Counted from the stretch's first letter, positions 36,618 to 49,879 are shown. The stretch is DNA of 64,000 nt from Polytrichum commune (GCA_950295325.1 OX485809.1:10478001-10542000), one strand, 5' to 3'. The notes: generated from the letters alone by a model not told the origin. A program made the numbers and translations.

Positions 36618-39100
36618 ACCACATTGAAGACTTCTGTCCTTTCCCTACACGCTGTTATGTGTAGCATAATTCAGTCTACACACAGAAACAGCATGGGGAG
36701 TAGTCATTAGCCCTTCAGCCTTCTTGATAGAAAGGTTTATACCTCACAGATCTAGCACTCTGTACGGGTGGGCTCTTGGCTGTGTTGCTTCTTGGATATG
36801 GATTGATTTGGATACATTCACTTCATCTCTGCTCATTTACTGAGGTCACTCTGTACATTTTCTCCTACTCAGGAGGCCTCTTTGTGCACTATTTGTGAAG
36901 TGCAGGGCAGCTTTCTGTGTTCCACCTCCTGTAACAAAAGTTATTTGCTTTACATCGAAGTCCTCCAACTCTGTTATCCATTTGCTGCACCTCAATAGCT
37001 GTGGCGCAATTTTATGTTTGCACTGTACCACACTTGCCTCCAAATTCAGAAACATAAGACTGCCATACTCAGCTCCTCTGTCTCAAACTCTGGATTTGTG
37101 GAAGTGTTTTTGAGTTCTGTCTTAAGTATCAAATTTGAGATGTCCTGGACATGCACCTGCCAAAAAGCCCAGTAATAATTTCTGCACTGGCTGCATAGCA
37201 TTGGTTCAGATGTGAAGGAGTGTTTGAATCAATGATCAAGATGATTTGCTTGTGATGCTAGTTGCACTGATTGTACTAATTACATACTTGTTCTGGACTA
37301 CATAACTGGTTGGTGAGAGAAAGTGGGAAGGAAGTAGATGACGAGCTGCAATAGCAATGAGACATTCACCTACTTGAGCTGTGTATGTCAGGGCATATTA
37401 GGTACCTCATGACATTATGGAACAAAGTTATTGTGCAAAATCCTTCACATGAACTTGTGAAGCATTGTAGTTATTCTTCAATTTAACTAGACTTTTGGTC
37501 GGGAGTCGATTGCTTTGCATATGACACTTTCCATGTTCGATACATTTTTGGTACATGCTTGGAGTTGGAATGAAGTTGTGAGCAAAGAACATTCTATGTC
37601 GGTTCATTGGGTGCCAAACATGATTTAGCACCTCTTGCCATGACAAAATTGGCGTGTCTTTCGCTATCAACCTTGGTCACAAGTGTAGGAAGGATCATAA
37701 GGTTGAGTCATCTATGACCGATAAAATAGAAGAGTTTGCATATGTTTAGGAAGAATAATAGTGGGAATTTTTTTTTTCCTTGCAAAGAGAAACATATTCC
37801 AAGAAGAATACGAATTTTTTTTTTTTTTTTTTTTTTTTTTTTCTTCCAATGAAGATGGAAATTGCCACAAGTTTTGAAGCAGTGAAGTTTACTAGAACAC
37901 ATAGTCGAACTATAGGTGAACCCATAATTGCTCATCTAAATGCTAATTTAGATGCTAATAAAGGCTATGACAATTGTTAAAACTCTTATGAGGGTAATCA
38001 ATCACAAGTTGCCATCACATGAACCTTAAACTTTGTTTGCTTAAAAAATATAGATCTCATCCATGTTGGCATTACATGTACCCTAATGAGCGGTTAAATG
38101 AACTTGGTTGACTATGGATGCCTTGACCTTTAAAGTGTAGGAGGGTTCAAGATAACGTGTAGGAAGCACATATCATGATTTTAGACACATGTGGGAAAAA
38201 GAAGGTTTCATGGTCAATGTTTTTTAATAGGTAAATCCACTTTTACATTAACAAAAAATTGGAAGGCCAAATTGGAGGTAACTTTGTGGAATCATCTAGC
38301 CAATGGATTTGAGCATTAGAAGCTTAAGCAAGTTAGCAAATGCAAATCATGACCAAAGAATTTGAAATCATTAAAATTGAAGTTGAGGAAGGCGTTGCTC
38401 CAAGCTCTAGCATCAAAGATTCTTTGCTTCTCAATATGGTGTTATAGGGGGAAGTCTTCCATCATTCATTGTTGTGTAAGTGGATGACATCACTAGCACA
38501 TTCTACATGGGTCATTTGCCAATGAAAACCAAGTTCAGTGCCAATATTGACTGTGTCATGTCTCTAAAGTGGTTTACGCGATAAGATAAAATGCTACCAA
38601 ACTAGCTTTTCATTATAGAATACCCACAATATACGTTGGTCAACACCTCACAATCACATGCTACCTCCGGATTTGCCCAAGTTGCCACCTCTTAATTTGC
38701 CTACCTTGCCCACAAAAATCAAAGCGTGTCATGAAGAATGATGCGTGTTGTTTGATTTTTGCGAAGGTGACGAAGCCAAATATCATCAAGATGGTGGCAA
38801 AATCAACATGTATTACTCACCCACCAAATTAAAGTGACTGTAATACTGGTTAGGAGCCAAGAACATGTGTATGATTATGGAAGCTAACCGAACTGGCGTC
38901 ATCTACCTTATGCATTGACCAATACATTAAATCCATTAAATTTAATGTGAGGAGGACAATTTTTTTAAACTAATAGCATTAATTTTTGGAAAGAGATGCA
39001 CTTTCCTTATCAAGCGGGGCTCCTCGTACATCCCAGACCAACAATTGACCCTAGTGTGGTCATGATAACATATTCCCTTCTAAGCGGGCAACACTGCTCC
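36618..39100. other. 3'UTR of EAF1 and spacer
   Basis: The first several hundred bases downstream of the stop should be EAF1 3'UTR. A run of 28 T lies at 37815-37842. From 38 kb to 39.1 kb the sequence resembles decayed repeat, but no family or gene is recognisable. Confidence 0.45.
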
Positions 39101-39799
39101 TAACCAAAGGTGATGAAAATTTGGAGGCGGGCAGGCCACGGGGCCCACCACTCAATTCAAAATCACCCCGCTAGCCCTAAAACTGTGTGAGAGACGTGGG
39201 CCCTAAACCCCTAACCCTAAATCCTAGCACCACCAATATACGAATACGTATACAGAAGCATACACACATAGGCATACGGCTATGGCGTCGCCCATCTCTT
39301 CCCGCCATCGCCCACACGATTCCGTTCTGCCTCCGAGACAACTCTCTCCACCTCCTTCATTTCCCTCGCTTTCTTTCTTTCGTTCTTTCTTTGCACCCGC
39401 ACACCCCTCCTACAATCACACATGAATTTGATTCGTGCATCCGTCAACTGCCAAAACTCCAGTTCCGGTTCCGAAATGTGTGAGCCTAACGCTTGAATCC
39501 TGATTCATGTGTGCTCGTGTGGCGAATCCGGGGTTCTGAAGCCTGATTTTACCTACTAGTCGCCTATTGTAGCTTATTGTATTTAGACCTACTGCCTTTT
39601 TATGGTGAAGGTTGTGTTAGGGAGTTCGGGTTCTTGCGGTGAGCAAGTGTGTTGAAAATTTGCGCTATTAATTCTTGATCTCAAATTTGGTGGTGGAGAT
39701 CTCCATCGAAATGTGTGAGCAATTGGTTCCGTTTCGGCCGTGACTTTTTGAAAATGGTTGCTGGAATTGAAGTGAAGTGAAGCGAAGTGACGCGCGGAA

Positions 39800-40590
39800 A
39801 AGGGGGAGATAAGAGGAGGTTACTAAGTGAAGGTAATAATAATGATGTGCCTACATGTTCACATCTAATTCTGGAGTACGCAAAAGGAATTGTGCGTCTC
39901 TGGAGCTGATTTAGTGTACAGGAGATGAGATCACCCACTGAGGGGCTTGGTTGCATTCACGACACTATCATAATAGTTGTGTCTCAAGTTCCAAGCTCCC
40001 AGGAGAGCTGTGAAAGAAAGGTGTCTTGTCTTGGAATAGGAATAATCATGGTGTTGTAGATTCAAGTAGATTCCTTGAAGGTGCATTGTTGTGCCTAGGG
40101 TGTTCTGGCATAGGGAATGGCGAACATAAAGTCCCACGCAACTCTATCATATGCTTCGTAAATTCAAGCTAAAGGAGAAGGAGAAGGAGAAGGGAATGTT
40201 GTTTAGACTCCTTAGCCCATCGAGAGACTCCTGAGTGAGAGGAATGTTATTTAATATATATGTCGTTGATACCTGCGATTTTTTTCTGTCAGTCAGTTGG
40301 TTGGGAGGAGATTACTAAGAGAAGGTAATAATAATGTGCCTTCATGTTCACATCCGATTTTGGAGTATATTAGTTTGGACAGCGAACAATAAGCAAAAGA
40401 TTAGTGCGTGTCTTGAGCTAAGTTAGCGCACAGGAGATCAGATACTGAGGGGGCTTGCAATTATATATGACACTAGTATTTGTAGTTGTTCCGAGAGCTA
40501 AAGTTCCGAGCTCGCAGGAGAGCTCCGAAAGAAAGGTCTCTTGTCTTGGAACTTTGGTGTTGTACATTCACGTAGGCTCTTTGAAGGTGT
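39800..40590 (+). repeat. Tandem duplication (about 500-bp unit) upstream of the DDT gene
   Basis: Block 39800-40135 and block 40300-40590 share GAGGTTACTAAGTGAAGGTA, CACAGGAGAT, AGGAGAGCTSYGAAAGAAAG and TCTTGTCTTGGAA in the same order and orientation, with many differences between them. They are therefore diverged tandem copies, probably of 5'UTR or intron sequence. A GAAGGA microsatellite lies between them at about 40165-40190. Confidence 0.65.
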
Positions 40591-40629
40591 AAAGTAAGCG
40601 GGTCTTAAATGGACACCTTTCTCTCTGCA

Positions 40630-40960
40630 CCCACTTCTAGTAGGATATGTAAGAACACGCAATTAGTGTGAGATGATTAGCAGATCCAAATCGTGCCTAT
40701 AGCCACTTCCCTCATAAGTTTCGGAGCTCGTTTGAATATACTATTTTTCTTCAAAGTGAAGATTCTGAGGTATTATTAAACGATCATAGGTCGAACCTAG
40801 AATAGGTAACAGGTTTTGAGCAGATAGTCCAATCTCTTTAAAACACATGATGTCTTTTTTGTATCTATTCTTAGATTCACACCCAACTATACAGCACTCA
40901 AATATAGGTGTCCGTTTAGGAGCAGACGCCGAATTAGGCACATCTATCTTATTGAAGTCT
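40630..40960. repeat. Dispersed repeat B, copy 1
   Basis: It is similar, with indels, to 58020-58290. Shared words include GCCTATAGCCACTT or GCCTGTAGCCATTT, AAGTGAAGATTC, GGTTTTGAGCA or GATTTTGAGCA, and TCTCTTTRAAA. Pieces also recur near 49285 and 58715 (AAATATAGGTGTC). It is probably an old transposon family, with no coding region. Confidence 0.5.
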
Positions 40961-41899
40961 TGATTGTCTACGATGCTTTCTGTAAGTCAGTTGCCCCTTG
41001 TGCAAAGTTTTTCGGCTGCTCGTTGCTATCTTCCCTCCAAGTGTGGGGATGCCATCAGTACACTGTAATCAGGTGTCTATCAACACTCTCTTATGGTATC
41101 TCATGCGAGAAAGACAAACTGGAATGACTACATCATCTCTACAGAATTCAAGTAGGCAGAAGTACGAGTATAGAAGGAATAATATAGTTCATACCCCATG
41201 AAAGCAGGCGAATGTGGAGACAAGCACACATAGAAGATTTCGAATATGTAGAAGCTGGTTGTTGGAAACGTGTACATGTTCGAATTTTTTGGGGTGAAAC
41301 GGCGGTCATGACTTTTGATGAAGTGGCTGTTGGAATCTCTTCAGTTGAAATGAAAGCGTAGGGCCTTTGCAGTTAGCTTTTGCCCTCTGGCTGCTTCTTT
41401 AACGAACAAGTGGTTGGTTTGATGTATGAATGCAAGACAAATTGTATTGAAGGGATTGCCAAAAACTCACTCGAACCACTCTCAATCTCAATGTGGGCCA
41501 TCGCAAACACTCTTTGTTTTTTGCCTCTGAGACGCTTAGATGTGAAGCACTTCATCCATCAGCCAAGGCAGCCTACGTATGGCGTTTCATTTATGTCATT
41601 CGTTGTCAAGATTTACTTTACCTTTCACGTCTCATGGTTCATGGTTACTAGCGTTAGTTTTCCAATTCGATCACATTACGGTGTGTGTTTGTGTGCTAGA
41701 TTCTAGTGCTAACCATTTGGAAATGTCCGAAGGCTGACTTTAATAGGTCTTTTGCTATCATGTTTGTTTCGAAGACTTGGGGTCATGGAGTTCCTATAGG
41801 TTGCAGTCAAGATTTTCACACCTTACATTGTTTTACTCCCGCAACTTGCAGGTGCGTTGGGTCTTATACAGGATAAACTCTAAGCGAGACCTCAAAGCC

Positions 41900-44800
41900 A
41901 TGTCCACTCCATGCGAACCTCCAAACAATGTGGACATCAAAACCCCAGCTGTTGGAGCGGCCCCGGGAAGAGGGCCCATGAGAATGCCTAGAAGGCAGCG
42001 TTGGGTACCTAATGGGATATTGGCAAAAGTGGATGAAGTTGTTGTTCCAGTGAAACCTCCTGTACTGTACCAGGTAATTTCAGCTGATTTTGGGCACTAT
42101 TATTTCTCTGTGGCTTGCAGTGACCTACGGCATTCATATTTGAGCAAGGTGGTGGTTATGGTCATTTCATTTGTTCTGTGGATGCCCTAATAACTCTGTG
42201 GTCATGTACGAACAGAAAAAAGTTAATGTGGAGGTGAAGGAGGAGTCTGAGGAGGAGAAAGAAGTTGTGCTACCAGATGGAATCCCACTGAATACAGTAG
42301 CCGGTGTAGAGCTTCCCGAGAATGCAGTTGGGCCTGCCTTGGAGTTTTTGGAATTTAGTTGTGCATTCTACAAGGTGAGTCTAAATTTGAATGTTAGTAG
42401 AGCTTTCTGATCTTCTCCGGGTGTCTTTCGTGCAGCTGCCTTTTCATTGGCTACCAATGTGTAGAGGGAATATGTTGAATTTTGCTTGTTAAGTTAAATG
42501 AGGTTTGATTATCCTGAACACCAAAGGCAGATGCTTCCTTGTCAAGTTTGAATTTATCTTGAGATGCATGTGTAGCATACTTAGGTATTTGCCATGTTTG
42601 CAGCCACTTGGAATGAAGAAAGGTGATGGAGAGAAGGCAGTGCAGGAGATTGGCAAGGGGAGCAATGTAAAGCGTGGAACTCAATGTCCAGTCGTGCAAG
42701 TCCATGTTCGTCTGCTGTCAGTTATACTGTATGAAACCGACGAGCCGTGAGTACCTTCCATACAATGGTCTCCAATTGCTTGCGTGACCAGTGTAGGATG
42801 TTGAATCAATTTTGAGAAATTTCTCTGCATGTGCTGCAGCAAATCCTGTTAGTGACTTTTCTGAGGTGGAAGGTTGTCTTACATCACATCATGTATTTTT
42901 AAATATGGCCTTTCTAAGAGGGTTTGGTTTGAATTTGCAACAATTTTCATCCCTAAGATTCAGTTTATTATCTGTTTGACCATCTCACAGGTGTAATGTG
43001 TCCTTTGGTGCGAAAAGCAAGAATTCGTGGCTTGAAGTCTTGAGGAAATATCTGAACAAGAAGGTAAACCCTCTCTTGAAGGGTGCAGATGGTGAAGAGA
43101 TTGAACCAAAGGATGCAGATGCAGATGATGTAATGGATTCGAAATCTCCACCACTGTTGGTAGATTCAGTGGCATCCCCCTCTGTATCAACCTCGTATCC
43201 ATTTCAAGAAAGCATTCATAAATTTATTTCAGCTCTTGATCTTGGAGCTGAAGGTTATGACGCTCTTGCTATTGAGGAAAAGCTGCTGATCCTGAATATA
43301 CTTTCCAATGATGCGCTCAGCACTGCGTATGAGTCCACCCTCTCCCCTCCTGTTCTCTACATTCATTATCTGGATCTCTGCATTGCTAATGAATTGTGAT
43401 TCTCTTGTCACTGTCCAATTTTCAAGTAGTTCTGCATTCAAAACTACTTAGCAAGTAAATAGTGTAGGTAATGGATTTTTGACTTCGACCAAGACTGTGT
43501 CAGCTTGTGGCAGCATCTTCTCCTTCAAGGATGGACCACTGACATAGAAAATGACATCAGTTACAAATATATAGGATAGATGATTATATTCTAGGTTTGA
43601 TGTGGTCATATTATTGTTGTTTCATTTGCAAACTTTTGGGCAGTTTAGTTTACCATGAGAGTACAGTCAAGGAATTGTATTTGGAGCATTGGGTGAGGTT
43701 GGCTGAAGCTGCTGTTGAGTATGTGGCATCTTTCCAGTTTCTATCCATTTCTTTGTTTTCCAAAATGCTGATTTGATGTTCTGGCTGGGATATTTGCAGA
43801 TTGGTAAGAGCACATATTGAGACTGTGATGCTGGAATATGAGGAAATGAGAAAGAAAAGGAGAGAGAAGTCAAAGGCTGCCAAGAAAAAGGTGCAGTTTG
43901 TTTTGAAGTCTGTTGGCTGAAGTTGTGCACTTTAGATCAGACTCTTGTGTTGGTGTCAATTCAGATGTTGTGATATATTTATCCTCCTGTTCCTATGTAT
44001 ACTCAATACTGGGGATCTGCATATTGGATTGCACAGGCAAAATTGGACTTAGAGAAACACAAGGAAAGTAAATTGGCATTGATGTTGGCGGCTGGAAAGA
44101 ATCAGGGCCCGATGTCTGAGGATCAGCAAGCTGAGTACATCTCAAAGCTCAGAACTGAAGCCTCGAAAGCTTCAGCATCAGAGCTAACTGATGAAAAGGA
44201 AACTGATTCCAAAGGTAATGGAATCTTCATGATTAACTGGTTCTCTGGTGCTTAATATGCCCAAGACCTCTTGAGTAGGCCAGAATCAGGTTTTGTTATT
44301 GAGAGATGATTCTGAGTGGCAGCAATTGTGTATTGTGCATGTTTGGTCTGCACTGAGCTACACGTACAAGGACTATTAGATTTTGTTGATGAACATCAAC
44401 AAATACTTCTGTGAAGGATTGCATTGCTGACAGTCACTAAACAATAATGTGTTCAGATGATCAAAGAAGCGATGCTGTCAGGACAGAGCCAATTGTTTGG
44501 GACAAGGGAGCACGGGCACTGTGGAGGCTGAAAGGAGGCAATGATCGGACTTCAATAGCTCTCCAAGGTTTGTTGTAAACATCTAGGAGCCATGTGTCTG
44601 CTAGTACAGGCATTCCATTGGCAAGCTACATACTTTTCTCACATGCATATGTGAATCATAAGTTGCATTGTAGTTTCTATTGTCAGATGCACATGTTGAC
44701 AAAGTAGGTTATCATGCTATCTTGCAGGATTTGATTTATATTATATCGGCTTTATTTCAGCAATTTACAAAGTATTTTCTGGGTTTGTCAGATGTAACCA

Positions 44801-45117
44801 ACATTGATGGAGTTTTCAAAGACAAATGGTCTGTCTACTTGGCACCGGATGAGAAGGTTGTAGATGCTTATCTTGCCCAAAAGAAAAATGGAACACATCG
44901 AAGGAAACCACGCAAGCAGTATCAGCTCAAAACAGCAGAAGACTCTCTTGTTGCACCAGATGATGCCTCAGCAGAACCCATGGATACGTCTGCAGACAAA
45001 GAGGATACTAAAGCATTGGCCTCTGATGGAGACATGAGAGTGTCCTCGTCATCTTCAGATGACAGTGGCTCCGATCAAGAGTCTGAGCCTGAGCCTGAGC
45101 CTGAGGCAATGGAATAA
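41900..45117 (+). CDS. DDT-domain protein, ten exons, 537 residues
   Basis: The exons are 41900-42073, 42216-42374, 42604-42746, 42991-43326, 43644-43718, 43800-43890, 44037-44214, 44457-44567, 44687-44707 and 44792-45117. Every junction is in phase and the total is exactly 538 codons. An N-terminal basic segment (RMPRRQRWVP, about 28-37) precedes the DDT domain (LPENAVGPALEFLEFSCAFY, about 92-112, continuing through VVQVHVRLLSVIL near 150). A WHIM-like helix motif follows (IEEKLLILNIL, about 250), then a basic charged helix (MRKKRREKSKAAKKK), a conserved W-containing block (IVWDKGARALWRLKGG; FKDKWSVYL) and an acidic Ser/Glu tail ending in EPEPEPE, from a GAGCCT hexamer repeat. DDT proteins usually work with chromatin remodellers or at DNA; the partner here is unknown. 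The ATG follows a 5'UTR acceptor by about 50 bases. The 84-bp intron before the last exon is open in frame, so retention would give 565 residues. Confidence 0.88.
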
Positions 45118-45859
45118 GCAGAATCAAACATCGCCATTCCGGACTTTGTGGTCGTCCTGGCACAACAGAGTAGTGCACTCCCTGATTTTGCCGACTACCA
45201 GAAATTGGTGAGCTGTAAAGTACTCAAGTTTTGGCTTCTATTGTGATTTTGACTATTTAGTCTTCCGGCAGATTAATTATGTGGGATGCATCTATCAACA
45301 AATGTTGGATTTGGCATCACTTTTATCGTGCAGTTGAGAGCAACTCACAGCTGCTTCCACTGCCTTTCTTCACTAGTGGAGAAAAAATGAACCAAAAGGT
45401 TGAAATCATGCCATCTGTACAAAATTCTTTTTTTATTTCTATTTCAGCTTCATACTTTTCAAAGACTAGTCCAATTTTTGCAAGGATTTTCAATTTGTGC
45501 AGGGGTTCTAAGATGTCCATCAAGGATTTGACTGAAGGCCTAATGTCTGCATTATGTATGTCAGTATGGATTTATTTATTTATTTGTATTGGTTTCATTG
45601 AAAGCCTTCATGGTTTACTTGTTCAGTGTTTGTTCAGTATGTATGTAGACATATATGACATACATGGGAATGTGGACTCTGTCACTATAGGGAATGAGCC
45701 TCTGTCACCATCTTGATGTACATTTATTCCCATAAGCATTTTGGCTTCCTGGACAATTTCATTTCATTTTAATTCTTTCATCCTACATGTTTGAGTAGGA
45801 ATGAGGGTGCACAATATTTTTTACACCATTAACGAGGTCTACAGAAGCTTTGCAAATTC
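45118..45859. other. 3'UTR of the DDT gene and spacer
   Basis: A 145-codon open stretch at 45279-45716 has no recognisable family and lies within probable 3'UTR. I do not call it a gene. Confidence 0.5.
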
Positions 45860-47560
45860 AGTAGAACAGAGTCACCCATAACCCATCACTTAAGAGATTC
45901 TGCGTCAAATCTGGAGATGTATAAGGTGGTGCAATTTTTTCCCATGTAGGAAGATACAAATCAGGAGGACTGTAATTTTATTCCTTAAATTGAAATTATT
46001 GTGAATTTGAGGTCAAAAGTTGGCCTGAACACATTACCAATGTCTAGAGTTTGCCATAACCGCTCATTTTGAGACGAATTCCTCCTCACTTTAGCACTCA
46101 ACTAAGGGACATGTGCCATGTGCCATGGTATTATCAATTCCCTGGTGATATCATAACTGAAGTTGGAGACTTAGGGTGAGTTTCCATGTATGCTGCTTGT
46201 CCATTAGATTCTAGAAAATAATGGGTCGGAGATGTTCGCATGTACTTAACATTGCGACCACATTTTGGTGGTATGCTAGAATGTGGAGGGGCATGGACAC
46301 ATGCCTCTAGACTTCCATGCGTCCACTAAAGAATCTTTAACCTACAAGTGTTGTGGACATCGAAGGTTTTGAGAACCAATTTTAGGAGGAGGTTTTATCT
46401 TGGAGGAGGTTAGTAGGTGGGCCCAGATTTGAGAAGATGAGAGTAGCTAGTTGGCACATACAAACCCTACTCCACCAGATTTTCTCTACATTTGGGGGGG
46501 TTTGTCCTTAATCACCCTTAGTTTCCATGTAGGCCGCTTCCATGTAGGCCTCATGAAACGTGGAACCTTATTTTAACCACCCATGAAAATAAATGATTGA
46601 ATCAATCCCAACTTAATTGAAGTTATGGCACCCAATAGATTTCCAAAGGGAACCTGATTGCGAATAGGTGGCTCTACTTTAGTCATTTCTCCAAGCAAGC
46701 TAGTGTTTAAAATTCATGAGAGGAATTGTAATTTGTAACATTGTTAGAGTAGAGGTGCCTATAACTAATCACTTCAGAGATTTTGCACTAGATTTGGAGA
46801 AGTATAAGGTGGTGCAAAATTTCCCATATAGAAAGATAAAAATTAGGAGGACCGCAATTTTTTTGGTAATTCTATTCCTTAAATTAAAATTACTATGAAA
46901 TTTTTGAAGCCAAAAGTTGGCCCAAACATATTACCAATGTCTATGGTCTGTCATAACTACTCATTTTAATTATTCATTCCTCCTTACTTTAGTATTCAAA
47001 ACCAACACATGTGTCATGGCACTATTGGTTCTGGCTTGATTGAAATTCAGTCCCGGCTTGATCAAAATTATGGTACCCTATAGATTGCCAATGGGGTCCT
47101 AATCAAGAATAATTACGATAGAAGCATATATCCATTATCTCTACATTGAAAGATAGTTACTAGAGTAGAGGCACCCATAACTGATCACTTAAAAGATTTG
47201 TGCCAAATCCGAAGAAGTATAAGGTGGTGCAAATTTTTCCCGTGTAGGAAGATAGAAATAAGGAGAATTGAATAATTTTTCATTAACTTTATTCCTCAAA
47301 TTAAAATTACTATGAATTTTTGGAAGCCAAAAGTTGACCTGAACATATTACCAATGTCTAGAGTTTGCCATAACCGCTTACTCCTCCTCACTTTAGAACT
47401 CAAAACTAGGACATGTGTCATGGCACTATTGGTTCTAACCTGATTGAAATTTAGGCCCATCTTGATCAAATTTCAATCCCAACCTAGTCAAAATTTCGGT
47501 ATCCTATAGATTGCCGATGAGGTCCTCATCAGGAATAGGTGCCTCTACTATAGAACTCTC
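45860..47560. repeat. Three tandem copies of a roughly 415-bp repeat, the first interrupted
   Basis: Copies start at about 45860, 46745 and 47161 with GTAGAACAG or GAGTAGAGGYRCC. All contain CCCATAACCYATCACTTAAR-type sequence, GTATAAGGTGGTGCAA, ATTACCAATGTCTA and a closing CCTATAGATTGCC or CCAATAGATTTCC. Copy 1 is split by about 440 bp of unrelated sequence (about 46150-46590). The copies differ by many substitutions, so the array is old. No coding region is visible. Confidence 0.75.
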
Positions 47561-48313
47561 TAATCTTTGGTTGTGGTTCCTTATAAAGTGCATGCCTAAG
47601 AGTTTGCTTCCTTTGGCCTTTTCATGCCTATTCAAACATATCGTCCCCAACTTTCATGAAGTTGGAAATTTTGGTTGGGTTTCTTGAATGGGAAGCCACA
47701 CATGTTCGAAAATGTTGATTTTGAAAGAAAGTTGGTGGGCCAAGTTAATTGAATTTTGGCCTTCACACGTGGCTAACTTTGAGGAGCTTGGTTTCAAGGT
47801 TGGTCCCTCTTTGATTGGTTACAAGCTTTCATTTCAAGTTTGATCGGAAATGGAGATTTTAAGCCTTCCCAAACCCTTGTCTTGGTTCGGAGTTGAAAAC
47901 ACATGATTTTGCCCAATAAAAGAGGGATTGACTCTGAAAATAAGCTCTTCGAGGTTAGGGACATGTTAAGGCCAAAGTTCTTAAACCTTAGTCCATTGAG
48001 CTCTATTTCAAATTGTCGTTTTTGAATGTGTGTGGCCTCCACATGAGGAATCTCAATTGAAGGTTAAGTTGGGTTATATTTATGAATTAACGTGGAACTC
48101 CCTAATCTTTCATTGAGGTTCCTAAATATAACCCAACATAATACAATACTTGGTTCTATTTATAACCTCATTTGGAACCAAGATTAGCATGGGAAAGACC
48201 CTGTGATGTATGAGTGGAATGGAAGACAACAAGCTTGGTGGGTATAAATCATTGGATGGATGCCTTTCACCCAAGGATAACAAGTTTAAGGTGATCATAA
48301 GGTTTGAGGAAGA
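47561..48313. other. Spacer with a short hairpin
   Basis: GGTTATATTTATGA at 48072 and TCCTAAATATAACC at 48120 are inverted partners separated by about 40 bases. I find nothing else of note and no gene. Confidence 0.4.
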
Positions 48314-48578
48314 GAGGGAATTATCGCATAAGAGCATACCTCTCATTCATTCAACATAACAAATATGAAATAGAATGCAACCTAGAGGCTAGTATTGTTG
48401 GTTGATTTGACATTGGAATTAGTCATGAAGATCTGGAATTAGTCATGAAAGCCTAGAATTAATCTACTGCAAGTCATTTGAGATGAATCGGCTGCAAATC
48501 TATAGGGGGTCAAATTTTTCAGTGGATGGATGAGAGGTATGCTTGTATGCGATAATTCTAGCTCTCCAACTAAAGAGA
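48314..48578. mobile_element. Short MITE of the AATTATCGYATA family
   Basis: The left end GGAATTATCGCATAAGAGCA with TACCTCTCATTCATTCA and the right end TGGATGAGAGGTATGC with TTGTATGCGATAATTC are inverted copies about 260 bp apart. The same ends bound the larger element at 545-1850. Confidence 0.6.
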
Positions 48579-48794
48579 GGAGGCTTAGGGCATCTTGTGA
48601 ATAAGAACCCTCTTCAGTGAAAATGTTGTCAGCATGCATTATAGAAAAAAATAGCCTGTTGGGAAACCCAAAAGGGTTCACATGCTAAAACGCGTCTACA
48701 AATTACAAAAGTAGGAGGCTTTTTAATGTCCCATTTTCATTATTAGGGACACACATGTGTTGGACTTGTATCCTCTTTTTTAGTACCATTAGGG

Positions 48795-48945
48795 TCATAG
48801 CATTATTGAGATCCATAACAATGTTATGTGGGATTGATAGTATTTTGCGGAATATTCCCCATATTTACTTTGAATGTGGGGGATATTTTGCACAATATTG
48901 TCAATCCCACAGAAAACTATTATGGAATTGAATAATGTTATGGTA
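48795..48945. mobile_element. Foldback MITE, copy 1
   Basis: It is a near-perfect hairpin of about 150 bp. GCATTATTGAGATCCATAAC, then GGGATTGATAGTATTTTGCG, is mirrored by the inverse of the right half (CAATATTGTCAATCCCAC, then GAATTGAATAATGTTATGG). A second copy lies at 57865-58010. There is no coding capacity. Confidence 0.7.
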
Positions 48946-49879
48946 TCTAGAATGAGGTTTCCCATTTTTTGATATAATAATTAGGATACGGATGTTTGAC
49001 ACACTTGTGTCTAATATCACTTGTATATACATACCATGCAAGAACCTTCAATTCTAGGTAAAATTGTCCTAGTATCAAAATTGTTTTTGAATGGTCTTGA
49101 CCCCAATAATAACTCGGGTGAGTATAAGATAATTCTCTCACCTTCACATACCCATCAAATATCAAAACTGAGTGGTATTACAATGTTGATATCTGCATGG
49201 TAGGTTCTTTGATGCCATTATTGATGTTGATTGTTGACATGAATAAATTCACCTTTATGCCAGTCCAACATGGAGATACACATACACCACTCGAATATAG
49301 GTGTCTAATAAAAATAAGTAACTGGATTACCTTATGCAAATTGCTTGTGAGGTGCTGTCCAAATAACTAAGGAGAATTTTTTTTTAAGTTAGCTAGTGCA
49401 AGTTGGCATCATTGTTGACAACAATGAACAGCAAGGGGAAGTAGGCTCTAGAAGCACAGGATTAGAGACTATTACCTTCCACTGCCACCAGGCTGCAACC
49501 AATTGAAGGCATAAACACCACAAATTCATATGATATTTCACAACTTCTGTTGCTGCTGCCAACATCATAGTAGGCAACTATCAAAGGCTGTAAAATATAG
49601 AAAAACAAGCTCAAATATTTGCTTTAGTCGACGAGTTTCTGGAAAGTTGAACCTTTGATCCAGAAGCAACAAACCAAGTGCAGTGTCTCGCTATCTGTAT
49701 CATTTTACAGGACACTGCATGTTGCAATATCTTTTTATACCAGTCAAGTTTAAAATAAGCCTTGCGTATTCTTCATCACTCAGGTATTGAACCTGCCTCA
49801 CTCGCTCACTCATGATAAGGTATGTGGGAGTTATTCGGTTACTTTTCTTAATCGAACACCTGTATGTTATTAGTTTTTG
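48946..49879. other. Spacer, no gene seen
   Basis: Only short frames without recognisable similarity occur here. A fragment like dispersed repeat B (CTCGAATATAGGTGTC) lies at about 49292. Confidence 0.4.

Larger units (their letters stand above)
39100..41899 (+). promoter_or_regulatory. 5' region of the DDT-domain gene, with internal duplication
   Basis: A CT-rich microsatellite (CTTTCTTTCTTTCG-type, 39368-39395) marks a likely 5'UTR. Two related blocks lie at 39800-40135 and 40300-40590. A putative last 5'UTR acceptor, CAACTTGCAG, ends at about 41850, followed by 50 bases to the ATG. The exact transcription start is unknown. Confidence 0.45.

Noticed and set aside
45279-45716. 145-codon frame downstream of the DDT gene
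   Set aside because: Low-complexity hydrophobic translation in probable 3'UTR, without family similarity or splice support.
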